NCBI GenBank assembly: GCA_002633005.1
Contig: NMRA01000033.1
Coordinates: 560,233-624,232, forward strand
Direction of reading: 5' to 3'
DNA from: Phoronis australis
Taxonomy: Eukaryota; Phoronida; Phoronidae
Length of the DNA: 64,000 nucleotides
Positions 11,461 through 23,800 of the stretch are shown here, one piece after another. The position numbers were made by a program, and so were the translations under genes. Under the pieces are notes generated by a model. That model was not told the origin of the DNA and ran no database searches. It saw nothing but the letters and a program-made list of their open reading frames with translations. The number at the start of each line of letters is the position of its first letter. Positions within the stretch are counted from its first letter, which is position 1.

Positions 11461-14400
11461 GAAGGTGTCATGGAAAAACATTTTTTAGGAATTCTAGATA
11501 AAATTCATGTGTATTTTGGAGCTAAGCGTTTCTATGAATACTGTCCTGATGACTGACAGTAGTTTGATTCCTCTCATTACTTCTTTTTTATCCAATGAGA
11601 GGGCTGTATGAAAGAGTGTGTGGTCAGCTTGCATACCGTGTTTTACTAAGGGCCATCACAGACATAGAGATATAAGCTGAGCTGTCCATCTCATGTGAAG
11701 GATAGCCGAGCTGACAGTTGACATCAAGTCATGCAAGTATTGCAGGAGTTGAATGAACTAGCTGGTAATTCATTCAATTGTTCTCAGGCAACTCAGTTCA
11801 TAGCTCTCCATATGTCAAGGCTCTTACTCTATTGTCATTTGAGATCAGGCGTTGACTGCAGTAATATGAAGAATTGAAATCCATGAAGTTTTTTACCGTG
11901 AATGTGCATTTCATTGCAGTTATTTTTTAATTCTTAAGATCATTGGGATTAGAGAAATCTATTATATTTAGGTGACTGTAAGTATCAGAGGGCAGAAGGT
12001 ACGTTTCACCTGTCAACATCATTGTGTAGTCTTTTTGTTTCTTGTCCAAACTCGAGCATGCTTTAGGACTTCAGGTTATTGTAGTAATGTATGGGGTATC
12101 AGTGTCTGTACATTAACGTCCATTTAATTTCCAGTATTTTTTGTATAGATTTTAATGAGTAACTGGCCGTTACAGTGACTTTATTTGGTATTTGATCCTT
12201 GTTGTACTTAGTTTCAAGACTGGACCCTTGTTCAACAATGTTGAGTTGTATGATCAAATACAAACTAGGACTACCAGTTTACTGAATGAGTTGGCTTAGC
12301 TCTACACACCCTAAACTCTTGCATAAATGTGTTATTTGATGCAGATGTACAGTTGAAATATCCAGTTTTTAAATAGTTTATTTCCTTGTTTTTCCACTTT
12401 TACATCTTGCATTTTCCATGCATTGCATTCACACCTTCCTCTTTATCAAGTTAAAGCAAACATTCATTCTCTAATAAGCAAAATTACAACATTTGCAAAT
12501 CTTTAATACTGATAACGTGACCAATAACAAAAACGCATGTAGCGTGTTAACTTGCATGTATGAAACTAGACCACACTGTTCTGTTCATGTTAACTAAATT
12601 CAACAAAGAGTGAATCATTTTAGCTCGTCAAAAATACACTGAGAAGTGGTAAGTAACAAAGATGCATCAAATCACCCTGAAAAAGTATATTTCTTCAGCA
12701 AATATAATTCCTGAACACCAACACAAGTGTATTAACTGTGTGTGCAAATTGTATTAAAACTCGCATCAGTCAGATCCAACAGGACCAAGATTTTATCACA
12801 GTATGGCAAAAACTGACTTGTCAGAAAGCCCAACAAGTGTACGAAGGAACGCGGAACTTTGTCCGAGTTAAGCGAAAATCTGACTTATTCTTGCTAGACT
12901 AATGCGATCTTTACCTTAAACAACTTTGTTAATAATCTGTGTACATTGTTCTGTGCACAAGCTGCCTTTGGGCCAAACGTACTTCATATTCTATAAACAA
13001 TGCTGCCATGTCGACTTTACACACAGGGATATCAACAGGGTTTTCCTCTGTCAGATATAATAAATAGCTTCAGTGCCAAATTTGAAATGTCCGTATACCG
13101 AGACCTGTTCACTTACCGAGCCTACATCTAAACACAAGTGGATGACTGCCATTTTAGTTGATGCTATCACTTCTGATAAAAAACTAGCATGTTGACTGCA
13201 GACTAGCTTTAGACTAACTATATACATTTATGTACAGTAAAACAGCAATCCCCAGCAAGCAACATTAAGTAAATTGAAAATCACAATTGCCAACCTTCTG
13301 CAATTAATGTTAAATATTGACTATGCAGAAATAATGACACAGTGGTTTTAGATTGACAATCAAAGTATTTCTAGTTCCCTCAACTGGACGAGATTATGGT
13401 GGCAAAACAAAATGATTGGCGAGTGTCTGGACTAAGACGAAGCTTATAAGTGCTTAACGTTCATGTGTTTTTGACAGGTGCCAGGCTTTCAATGGGAATC
13501 ACTCACAAAAAATACACCTAATATGATTGATGACAATAATATTAATGCTGCAAAATCTTTGTTGATTAAATATGACGAACTTAAATAAAGCCCGAAGCAC
13601 CATTTCACCATGTGATAATTTCAGTATCTACTGTATCTTATGACATATTCCCCAAACACCACATGGTATCCCGACAACTGTATCAGTTCACTATATCTCA
13701 TAAGCTGCTTGACACTCTTAATAACTTGCAACATTTAATATTATGAATTACCAATAACAAACTTGAGTTTACTGCTAACGCAATAAGTCTCACCAGACCT
13801 CGCCTGATCACCTGTTGTTTTGTTTTTTGGATAACGTGATGTGGCATGTATTAAGAAAACGTAAAGAGTTAACTTATGGCCAAAACTAACATCTGAGCGA
13901 AATTATAATCAGCATCTTTAAAGCTGCAATAAACATTTTTTCTGTCAAACATAAACAAATAGATCTAGACCAATCAATTGTAAATTCATTTCAAAATGTT
14001 CCTTAGAAATGCACCCCAAGCTTGGGACGTTTCTCACAGCTCAACACCATGTTCCATAAGTTAGCTTGACCCAGCGGATCACTTTATTCACTGAGCATTG
14101 CATCAAGCTTAAACCAATAAGCAGTTGTTTTTTCTCAAGCTCGGAAATCATTTCTTATCTGAGTAGGAAACAAGTTGAGGCCTATTTTAAAGTGGTGTAA
14201 AGATTGTATTTTTGGTATGGGGGGGAAGCTTACAGCAGTAGTACGTAACTTATACCAGTCATATGAACATGAAAATCATACATTGTTATGTACATTTTTG
14301 CTATTTAACAGTTTCTCAATAGGACAATGATTAATTAACATGAGCAATTTCTTTTAAATTTAGAAACAACAAATACATGAATTTAATACACCTAGGGTGA

Positions 14401-14892
14401 ACAAATAAATTCTCAACAATGTCTGTACTCGACCAATACACAAACTGTCAACTAACAATAATTCTTGAATCCAACATACATCAACAGTGCAAAGCATTAC
14501 TAACACGGATCAAAGACTTGCATTTCACAATTAAACCATCATATCATGGAATTTTATACAAATTAAGAAACACTCGTTTCCCCCAACTTCCACATTGCTC
14601 CCTTATTTGTTTAGTTTAAAGACAGATAATGAGGTGCTGAACTGAATATTATCCAAGGTCTTTAATCTTTACTGCCTTCATTGCTCATCACGTAAGCATG
14701 CCATACAGAGTTTCAATTTCAAATCCAAAACATAGTGACAAAGACTGGGACATCAATTCCCAACTTGCGCTTCGCAAGTAAATACCCCCTAACTAGCTAA
14801 GCTAAGGTACCCCCTGTTGCCTGAGAGATTGCTGTCCGCAGCCTGAGAGACCTCTATTGTCTGCAACTGGAGTTACCTCTGTTGTCCGCAGC
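11461..14892. other. Convergent intergenic region: 3' UTRs of SMARCE1 (+) and PDK (-)
   Basis: About 3.4 kb lies between the two stop codons and no coding exon is visible. Both 3' UTRs must lie here. I see no canonical AATAAA on the + strand soon after the SMARCE1 stop. On the minus strand AATAAA occurs at 14088-14083 and again near 12382-12377, either of which could end the PDK transcript. The sequence is AT-rich and otherwise plain. Confidence 0.6.
14083..14088 (-). terminator. Candidate PDK polyadenylation signal
   Basis: AATAAA on the minus strand, about 805 bases after the PDK stop. Downstream sequence on that strand is moderately GT-rich. Position and hexamer are the only evidence. Confidence 0.3.
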
Positions 14893-17800
14893 CTACACCT
14901 TGTTAGTCTTCTTGCAGCCTGTTGTGTACTGTCTGTGGAATACGGAGTGAAGGCCAGTGGTGTGATTGGGATTACTCCAATCAGCAATAGGAATGCCCTG
15001 AGCATACTGCTTCGAGGAAGTCTTGTTGAAGACTGGGAGTAGCTCATTGGCTTCATCACTCAGCACCTGTCCAGACAAAAACAGGTGTGTCCATTACATA
15101 ATTGACAATCTTACATTAATAACATGTGGAGATGGAGTTCCATTCTCTTTAGCACAGTTGTTCCTGGCTTGTAATGGGTCGAGATACAATAATCTTGTAT
15201 TTCTGTCCTTCTGGAGGGATTAAACTTTCAACGTTCAGTCTCAAGTTTGACCATGAATTAGTCAACATTGCCAACTGAACGGATGATACCGTCAAGATTT
15301 GATTTAATATTTTTGATTAACGACGTATTTCAATGTAACGCAACTGTAATTCAGGGAATCCTTTAAACACATTCTTAAGTACTACAGTCCTCTCTAAAAG
15401 TATTGGAATTTCCCATCATGAGGATTAGATGGAAGTCAAATCATGGTCAAAGTAGCCTTCCTTTATGACTGAGAGTGAAAGAGAATGAACAGGGAAGTTA
15501 GCAAAATGTACAAGACATTCCATAATAAGAATTTTGCAAAACTAAAGGGAATTCTTGGGAAGGAACAAAAATGAGCCGTCCTGTTGGGAAAATGGTTTGC
15601 TGTCCTGTGCTGTACATGAACATGCTAGAATAATGCTATTAAACAATAACATGTCCTGTGATAGATATTCTGACAATAACCTGTCCTGTGGTAGATATTG
15701 AAAAATAACATGTCCTGATAGATATTGAACAATAACATGTCCAGTGATAGATATTCTGACAATAACCTGTCCTGTGATAGATATTGAAAAATAACATGTC
15801 CTGATAGATATTGAACAATAACATGTCCAGTGATAGATTCTGAACAATAACATGTCCTGTGATAGATATTGAACAATAACATGTCCTGTGATAGATATTG
15901 AACAATAACCTGTCCTGTGATGGATATTGAAAAATAACATGTCCTGTGATGGATATTGAACAATAACATGTCCTGTGATAGATACTGAACAATAACATGT
16001 CCTGTGATAGATATTGAACAATAACATGTCCTGTGATAGATATTCTGACAGTTACAAGATCACAAACTTACCTTTAGGTAAATATGAGCATCTGTGCCCA
16101 GTCCCTCCACAGATGACAACTGAAGGTCACCTTGAAAGTACTTAGCATAAAGTCGAGACAGAGGCAAGCCGTATCCATAGCCAGCCTAGTAAGAGAGAAA
16201 TTTATGGGTAATGTACTCTCATTCAATACATCAAATTGCATAAATCACTATTATGAAAGACTTAATGATGGATTCAGGTTTTGGGAGTGACTGTTGATTT
16301 TTGAATAAATATTAACAGAATGGCAACAAAGTGACAATAAAAGCCCAAATAAAGCTGCACTAGACCATCCGTTCCATTAAAAACAAGTTTTTATTTGGGC
16401 CACCTAAGATTATAAAAATGGTAATCTCTTATTCCTTACTCAGTTTAGAAGTGCTCTCTGGGCTCTGCTAGAGAACAAACTTTATTTCTTCAGGCCAAGC
16501 ACATAAAATGTCACGTCATGTTGTGGCAAAGGGGAGGGAGAGGGAGGGACGGAGGGAGGGATGGAGGGAGGGACGGACAGACGGACGGACAGAGGGAGGG
16601 AGGGACGGAGGAAGGGACGGAGAAAAACCCAGGGTTTTCATCAAATAACTTTTTATTTGATAATTTTATTGCAAACAGAGCTACATATCAAAAGACATGA
16701 GCTCCAACACGATGACAATAGGCCCACGGTTATTACACATGGTAAGCCATATCACCACCATGTGGCGTATGTGACAACATGGAGTCCAATTTTCAAGTTC
16801 CTTTAGGATTTCCTAGTTGTCTTCTTTAAAGATGTCACAGCATAGCTTGCATTAGCAAGATTTAGTAACAAACCAGTTCGCAAAGGTTTTTATTTCATTA
16901 AAAAACTGTTGAACCATCAATGAAATATTACACAAAATATGTCCAGTATTTCAGTCGCTTGACTATATTATGAATAAGGGCCAATTTGAGATCAATGTCG
17001 TAAAACAGAAAGTCCCCTAAATGAAAAAAGCACAGGTTTAATGCTGCCTCAACAACAAAGCAGAGTACAAATTTAAAAACTTCTATTGCGTTTATGGCAT
17101 ATTAACCTACTGTTATTTCAGAACTATAATTGTAATTCATCAAACTCTGACAAAAACATAAACTTTTTAACCAGAACTGAAACTCACCAATGGGGCATGT
17201 GACGAAGATCCTTGGGGTGGTGGCTGAGGGGCCGTGGAATACATGTAGTTGAACATGAGATCAATCTGTGAGTGGGGTATACCTCCGCCGCGGTCGCTCA
17301 CCTGAATGAAAGGTAATCCAGCATCTCGAGAATGATATATCTGCGTGCATTCACATTCAACAGTTTCAGCACGGATAAAGAAATGAAACACCAACTATGG
17401 TAAAAAAACTCTTCAGTTTGGGACGCAATATGGCAGACAGGTATAATTTCATTTTGTCAAAATTCTTAACAAAAATTTGCTTTTAGTACATTTGACATGG
17501 CCTAGCTATTACCAAACAACATTTGGTAAATTTTTGCACATTTGAAACATTGTAAGCCTCTGAGAAGTAGAAATACGGCAATTTTAACAATTATTTTTGT
17601 CCAAAATTAAAATTTTTTTACCATATTAAGTGAATATTAAGGCAGACTAATATTGGCACAAGAGACGAGAAGATGCCATAGTTATCTTTTCATTTATGTT
17701 TTGAAGATGTATTTTGAAATCTCACTTCCAGCTGAAAACAATCCAAGGTACTCAAACTGATCTGATTTCCTCACCTTCAATGATGAAGGATTTCAAGTTC

Positions 17801-20800
17801 AGCTACTGATGGGATACAAACAGTTTAGCTTCGTTCAAAGAATATAATCAGCTTACTATGCTCTCGAGTTCAAATGCTTTGACTAGCTGTTCAAGCCAAT
17901 AATACTTGTGAATCAACTTGGAAAGTATACAACCATTCATTCACTGTTAATATTATAGACGTACCTTTATTGTCATGTCTTCGACACCTTTACAAATGAC
18001 AACCTTAATTATGGGATATTCATCAGCATCAGCCCCATGATGCTCCACTACGGCACGCATGGAATTCTGCAAATTACCAAAATAAACTTTGGCACCAAGA
18101 TTTCACTACCATAACAGGACTCGGACGACTCACACAATGGGTTAAAAAAGCATAGTTGGTTCTGGTTTGTAACCCGACTCATTTTGAAACCTGCATCTCA
18201 CTACTTAAAATAAAAGCCCGTTCGTATTGATTTCACACCAAGGCTCAAACTTTTTTCAACGCCATGGAAACACAAGGTATTAAATGGTGTGGCTTGCTAG
18301 GTCAGCCACAAACACTTCACGAGTGCTCCTCAGCGACTCATACGCATGCAGGAGTGAGGCTATCTCCGCCCACTACACCACTAAATCCATTTTCAAGAAA
18401 GCAAAAGACCAGAACCATCTCTACTTTTTTGCATTACCTGGCTTCAATACGACTGCAATAAATAACACCGATAACTCGAACTGTAAGTCATACATGCAGG
18501 GCAAAAACCAGTAAACCAGCAGTAAAAAAATCACAAAACAAAATGCGACAAAGTTGAGTCAGCACTGACATAACTCTTTTTCATCACAATAATTATAATT
18601 ATACATCATTACAGCAAACAGTATGTGGTATTACAAGGACGAGTCATTAACCAACATTGCTAAACTGTATAATGGTAAAAATGGGTCATTAACTGATATC
18701 GCTAAGCAATACATAAGATAATGGGTGACATACTCTCATATGTAATTTATCAACATAATACAAAATGTCTTACCTTTAACAGCTCAAACAGCATGTGGTA
18801 CAGGTGAGATGGTACATACACCACTCTGACTGGGTTACCATGTTCAGTAGCTGTAACAACGAACCACAAGAGTCAAAAGCAAACATCCGTAATATAACTC
18901 TTCAGTGTTGAGAGAGTGAGAAGAAATTTTAATTTAACTCAATCTCAAATTTTAGTGGAAAAGAAGAGCAAAAACATGCACAAATATTTTATGTTGTTAG
19001 CTTTTTGCACAACAGTGATGACTTGATGCCACAGCATCAAAAATGGCACAATGGGTGCAGGCCTAACGCCAATGTCCAGAGAAACCTTAATTTATGAAAG
19101 CATTGTATTCCTCGGTTATGCCTGGGGTTTATCTTAAACCCGCATATCTATCACACATACCCTCCCCAAAGTATTGGTATCCTGATACCCTTCAACTGCA
19201 CATTGCTTTTGGCAGCTAAAGACAAAATAAGTTTGCCTACAAAATGTTGCAATTTTAAACTTAAATAATGCAGAAATGCTACTCACGGTTGTAAGACTCG
19301 TATTCCACCTCGGGTGCCGTCATATAGTACTGTTCACATAGGAACCTGGCGTTGGCATAGGCATCTGCAGCACGGAGAATAAATGTATTAGGCATTATAG
19401 GGCACCACTGAAAGTTGGACTTGTAACATAGAGGGTAAATGACATGTCCTTACAGCCATATCCTTACTGCAGGTCAAGTTGAATATTAAAGGTTGCGCTT
19501 GCGTAGTGCAAGTGAGTTTGACGAAATATAATGACACGTCCTTGAGGTCAATTCTTTACTATAGAACAGTCTCAACTTTCTAACTTTCTAGTACATTCCT
19601 GGTCATTCATGGTCACGTCTGGTAGCTACTATTGTGCTAGCGCCGAGTCATCGTGACAAGGAACTCCGGCTCACTTCATTATATTACTCTTGGTGACGTG
19701 TTACACGTCCCGTAACATAACTAGACCTAATAAGGTAATGACCACTAATATCCATGAACAAGGAGCAAAAGGTCAAACCTGACGTCGCGACAATGAATCC
19801 TCAATCATTATGTACCAATACCAATGCCTATCACATACCGATTTCAGTCAACAGTGCCCCATGACAAGTAATCACCTTTTATATTCTAAAAGCCTGGTGG
19901 AGATTCAGGACTTGTTTTATCGGCTATTTCATGGAAATGGCCATTGAGATCGGAAAATGCAATCAAGCAAACATTGCCAAGCATTTGCAGAAAAATTCTA
20001 GCCAGGTCACTCTGTTTGAGAAATTGGCTAATACGCATATAACGAGGAAAGTGGTCATACAAATTAGCTTAACTTAAAATTCATGACATTGGGAGTAGCA
20101 TTTGGGAAACAGAGCTCTAAATGTTATCAATGATTTTGTCCCATTTACTTTTGACGAGTAGTGCACTTACACCAGAGCTGATGGGAACAAGAGCTGGTGA
20201 CAGGAAATGAACCAAAATGGCCAATGAGAGCTGCTGTGTGTATTACACTTACACTAGGTCTACTTAAAGAACGACTGTGGTGACCTGCTCAATTACCTAC
20301 CTTTGGCAACAGCCAGGACGTCACAGTGGGGGTCTATCGAGCCAATGTGTTGGTGGCGATCGTTAATGGGGACAGCATTCTCACCGAACAACAGGGCTGA
20401 AAAACAGATAGTACGCACCAGTCAGTAACATGTCCTAAGCCAAGTTGGATCATGAAGACAAGATCAAGTACTATGGAACTGCAGTATACATGAGAGGATT
20501 ATAAGGACGTTAGAATTGGCAGAATCCAGTGCTATGTCCAATAGCACTTGCATTGCCAACTTACACAAACATAATTGTAAACACAATGAAGAATTCTAAA
20601 ATTAAAAATGTCTATAATTGATTGAAGAAATGATGAAGCTGTTTGTTTACACACTCTCTCAAACTTTGTTGACACTGTGAGTTCAAGGAAGTACGCATAT
20701 AAGTTGTAAAGAGACAACACTGCCGTGTCTTCACCAAATTTGGCATGCATGAGGGACTACTACCAGGACATTGTTCCTGTCATTTCTAAACAACTCATTT

Positions 20801-23800
20801 AGATTTACAATTACTGTCCTAGATAGCCAATGACACAGAATGACAAATGGCAATTACATTTTACTGAGAAACCTCAGTCAAGAGCAGAGATCCTGGTTTT
20901 TCTGCGAAAACGGAAAAAGGACGGAATTCACGGAATCTAACTTCTTTCAGTTAATTATACATTTCAAACACATATTTCAGTAGCAGATAACAAAATTACA
21001 GTTAATTACCAAAAAGTAAGAATGTAACTCATCAAATTCAACAATTCTGGCAACAAATCGAAAAACGTTTGTTTGCAACAGACATGTTCAATGTATTTGT
21101 TCATTTTTTCTGAAGGTGGCACTCTACATTTGCCAAGTTTTGAGAAATGAAAAACGTGGCATGTAGCAAGGTAAAAAAGCACAGCAAAATTTCATGCTTG
21201 CTAAAACAGATTTCTCATTATTTAAAAATGTAAAACCAAGGTCGCTACAAAAGTTACGAAAAATTTATAAAAACATCAAGACACTATACCAATATTCTGA
21301 AGCAAATTCTAGTAATACTTAACTTTAATCCACTGACATGGCTAACCGAATGCTACTAGAAAAACCAAACATCATTTTCAAAAACAGAAACCAGATATTT
21401 CCAAAACAGTAAGGAAAAATAGAATGCAGCCATATTGTCTGACCAATCTGTGGGCTCAAGTAATTTGAATTTGGTTATTGCAGTATTCATGTACTAAGTG
21501 CCACACCAGTTACTTTACAATGTACACAACTCACTATGCTGGTTAATCAACATGCGGATACTGATGCGACTCATGTAGAAACGGTCCAGGAAGTATTGGA
21601 TCTGATTCCCTGTGTTGTGGTCAATTCCATGACTGTCTCTTAGTTCCATGACACCCTGGAGAAATGAACAAAACGAAACGGTTTCAAATGACGTCAATTT
21701 ATGTCACGGTAAAATCTCATCAGTTTAGGACACAACATGGCGGACACGTGAAATTTTATCTTCTCATTTTCAACAAAAGATCAGTAATGCCAAATTAATG
21801 AATTACTTGGTTCAATTTCAGTACCGTAGCTACCATGTGCCACTCTTTTGAAAACTATAGGCATTCAAAACTATGCTAGAAAACCTTGAAAAATGAAAAA
21901 GGTAAATTTTGATAATTAATTTTGTAAACAACTGATGACGATCATATTCCTTAAAGGCATAAACCTAGACTTTTTGTGCTTTAACAAAGCACTAGCGTGT
22001 AAGAGTTGCACTGGGATCAAAAGCACATCTTATCAACTGATATTATCACCTCAGCTAATATTGGAATTATTTAATTGTAGGACCAAGTGTATTGTACAGT
22101 TGTGTAATGTTAGAACATAACTTGCCAGTTGAAGACTGAGGTACTATCAGTAAGTACAAACAGGCTGTGAATATGTCTGTGTCAAGACCCATGAACTTGT
22201 AGTATGGATATATTGACACTTGAACTGAGACTGTGAGACTATGAGGAATTAGAAAAAAAAACTTCTAAATATGTGGATACAGGCTTGAGTAGGGTTACAA
22301 GAAACATCCCATCCCATGTGCGTCAGACTCAGACAGAAGTCTCGGACATTACAAACAGAGAATTGTTATTCAAGGTTGAGGACAAGTGTGAATGACCAAG
22401 TCAAAGAGACAAGTCATTGCTGAAGGACAACAAGGAAATATAGCAAGAAAATTGTGCCTTAAGCATGAAATCAAAAACCTGGTAAAGTTGAAGACATTGA
22501 AACTGCTCTTGACACATTTTCAGTGTTTGAAACAGATTCTGGCTGGGACTGTGTTGTGGTTGATTTGTAACCTGGGAAATAACAACTAATGGTGGTAGGA
22601 GTAATGTATCCTTTCCAAAGGTATGGAGTGGTTATTATTGATGCTTGAATTGTGATGTAATAGTGTCTGGCAGCATGAGAACAGATAGATTACATAACTC
22701 ATGACCATTGGTTAGTAGGGATTATAGAGGAGTTTGAATATCTAGGATAGGTGTGAACCCAGGAGGTCACTGAACAAGGAGCATAATGACTATTGAGGAG
22801 ATATATTGTATTTATATAAACACTGTCAGCTATGCATTGTAAATGGCAGAATTAGTTCAGACAAGGACATTACCATAACTTTTCATGCACTGCAAAGGCA
22901 AGATGTAGTGCAGTAGACTGTGTTATGTAACGAATCTCTTGAATATGACTTTACTCAGCTGAAGGCTTAAGCAAGATTGTGACGACTTAAAAACAACTTT
23001 CAACATTGTAAACAAAAAGTGTGGAATTACGAAATATTGTCATGTGTGATCATTTAAAATTAGCTAAGTATTTATTAGCAGCTGGTGGCAGAAGACACGA
23101 TGTAAATACGTACTAAGTTTGTGCAATGTACTGTATAACTGTGTGTATGGACCGCAGGCCTTGTGTACAACAATGAAGTACATGTTGGTTTACAGTGTAA
23201 TAGTGGGTGAGTTCTCCCATTGATCTGAGGAGGTCCGTCTATCGTGATTAAAAGATGCTTAATCCTCATCTTGCTCCTTTAAGTTAAAGACCTAACATTG
23301 AAGGTCTATGAAAATAAGGCAAACTCCTAATGGCAAAGTGCTCCTGTTNAACCTTAAGCATGTTAACACATAAAATCAGTCCAGGGTCCCCTCTAGTTGA
23401 CTTGCAGACAAACTGTTCAGTAATTTCACAATATTTGTGAGAAAAACATCAACAATCTTCAAGCTATTTCTCCAACTGCTCATTCCTGGCGCCATTTTAG
23501 TTTGAAATTCAGAAATCTGGTTCAACTGAAATTTTCCACAGTTACAGCCAATCAGGGTGTTTGTTTATCTTAAATTCTCACTGAATTCTCACTCCAATTT
23601 TGGCAAGTCTAAATTCTCACTCAATTCTCACTCAGATTTTTTCTAAGTCTGAAATTCTCACTGATTCTCACCCTCAGAATTTTTCTAAGACCAAAATTCT
23701 CACTGGATTCTCACTGTTACATAACATTTTCTCACTCATTCTCACTGACTCCCCTGTTGTTCAATTCCCACTGGGTTCTCACTGGCATTTCTAACTATAA

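Noticed and set aside
15542-16027. Open frames of 114-161 codons on the minus strand
   Set aside because: They are translations of the 29-bp satellite in three frames, have no family features, and lie in a PDK intron.
15637-16050. CRISPR-like array (regular short repeats)
   Set aside because: Units are head to tail without unique spacers, in an animal intron.
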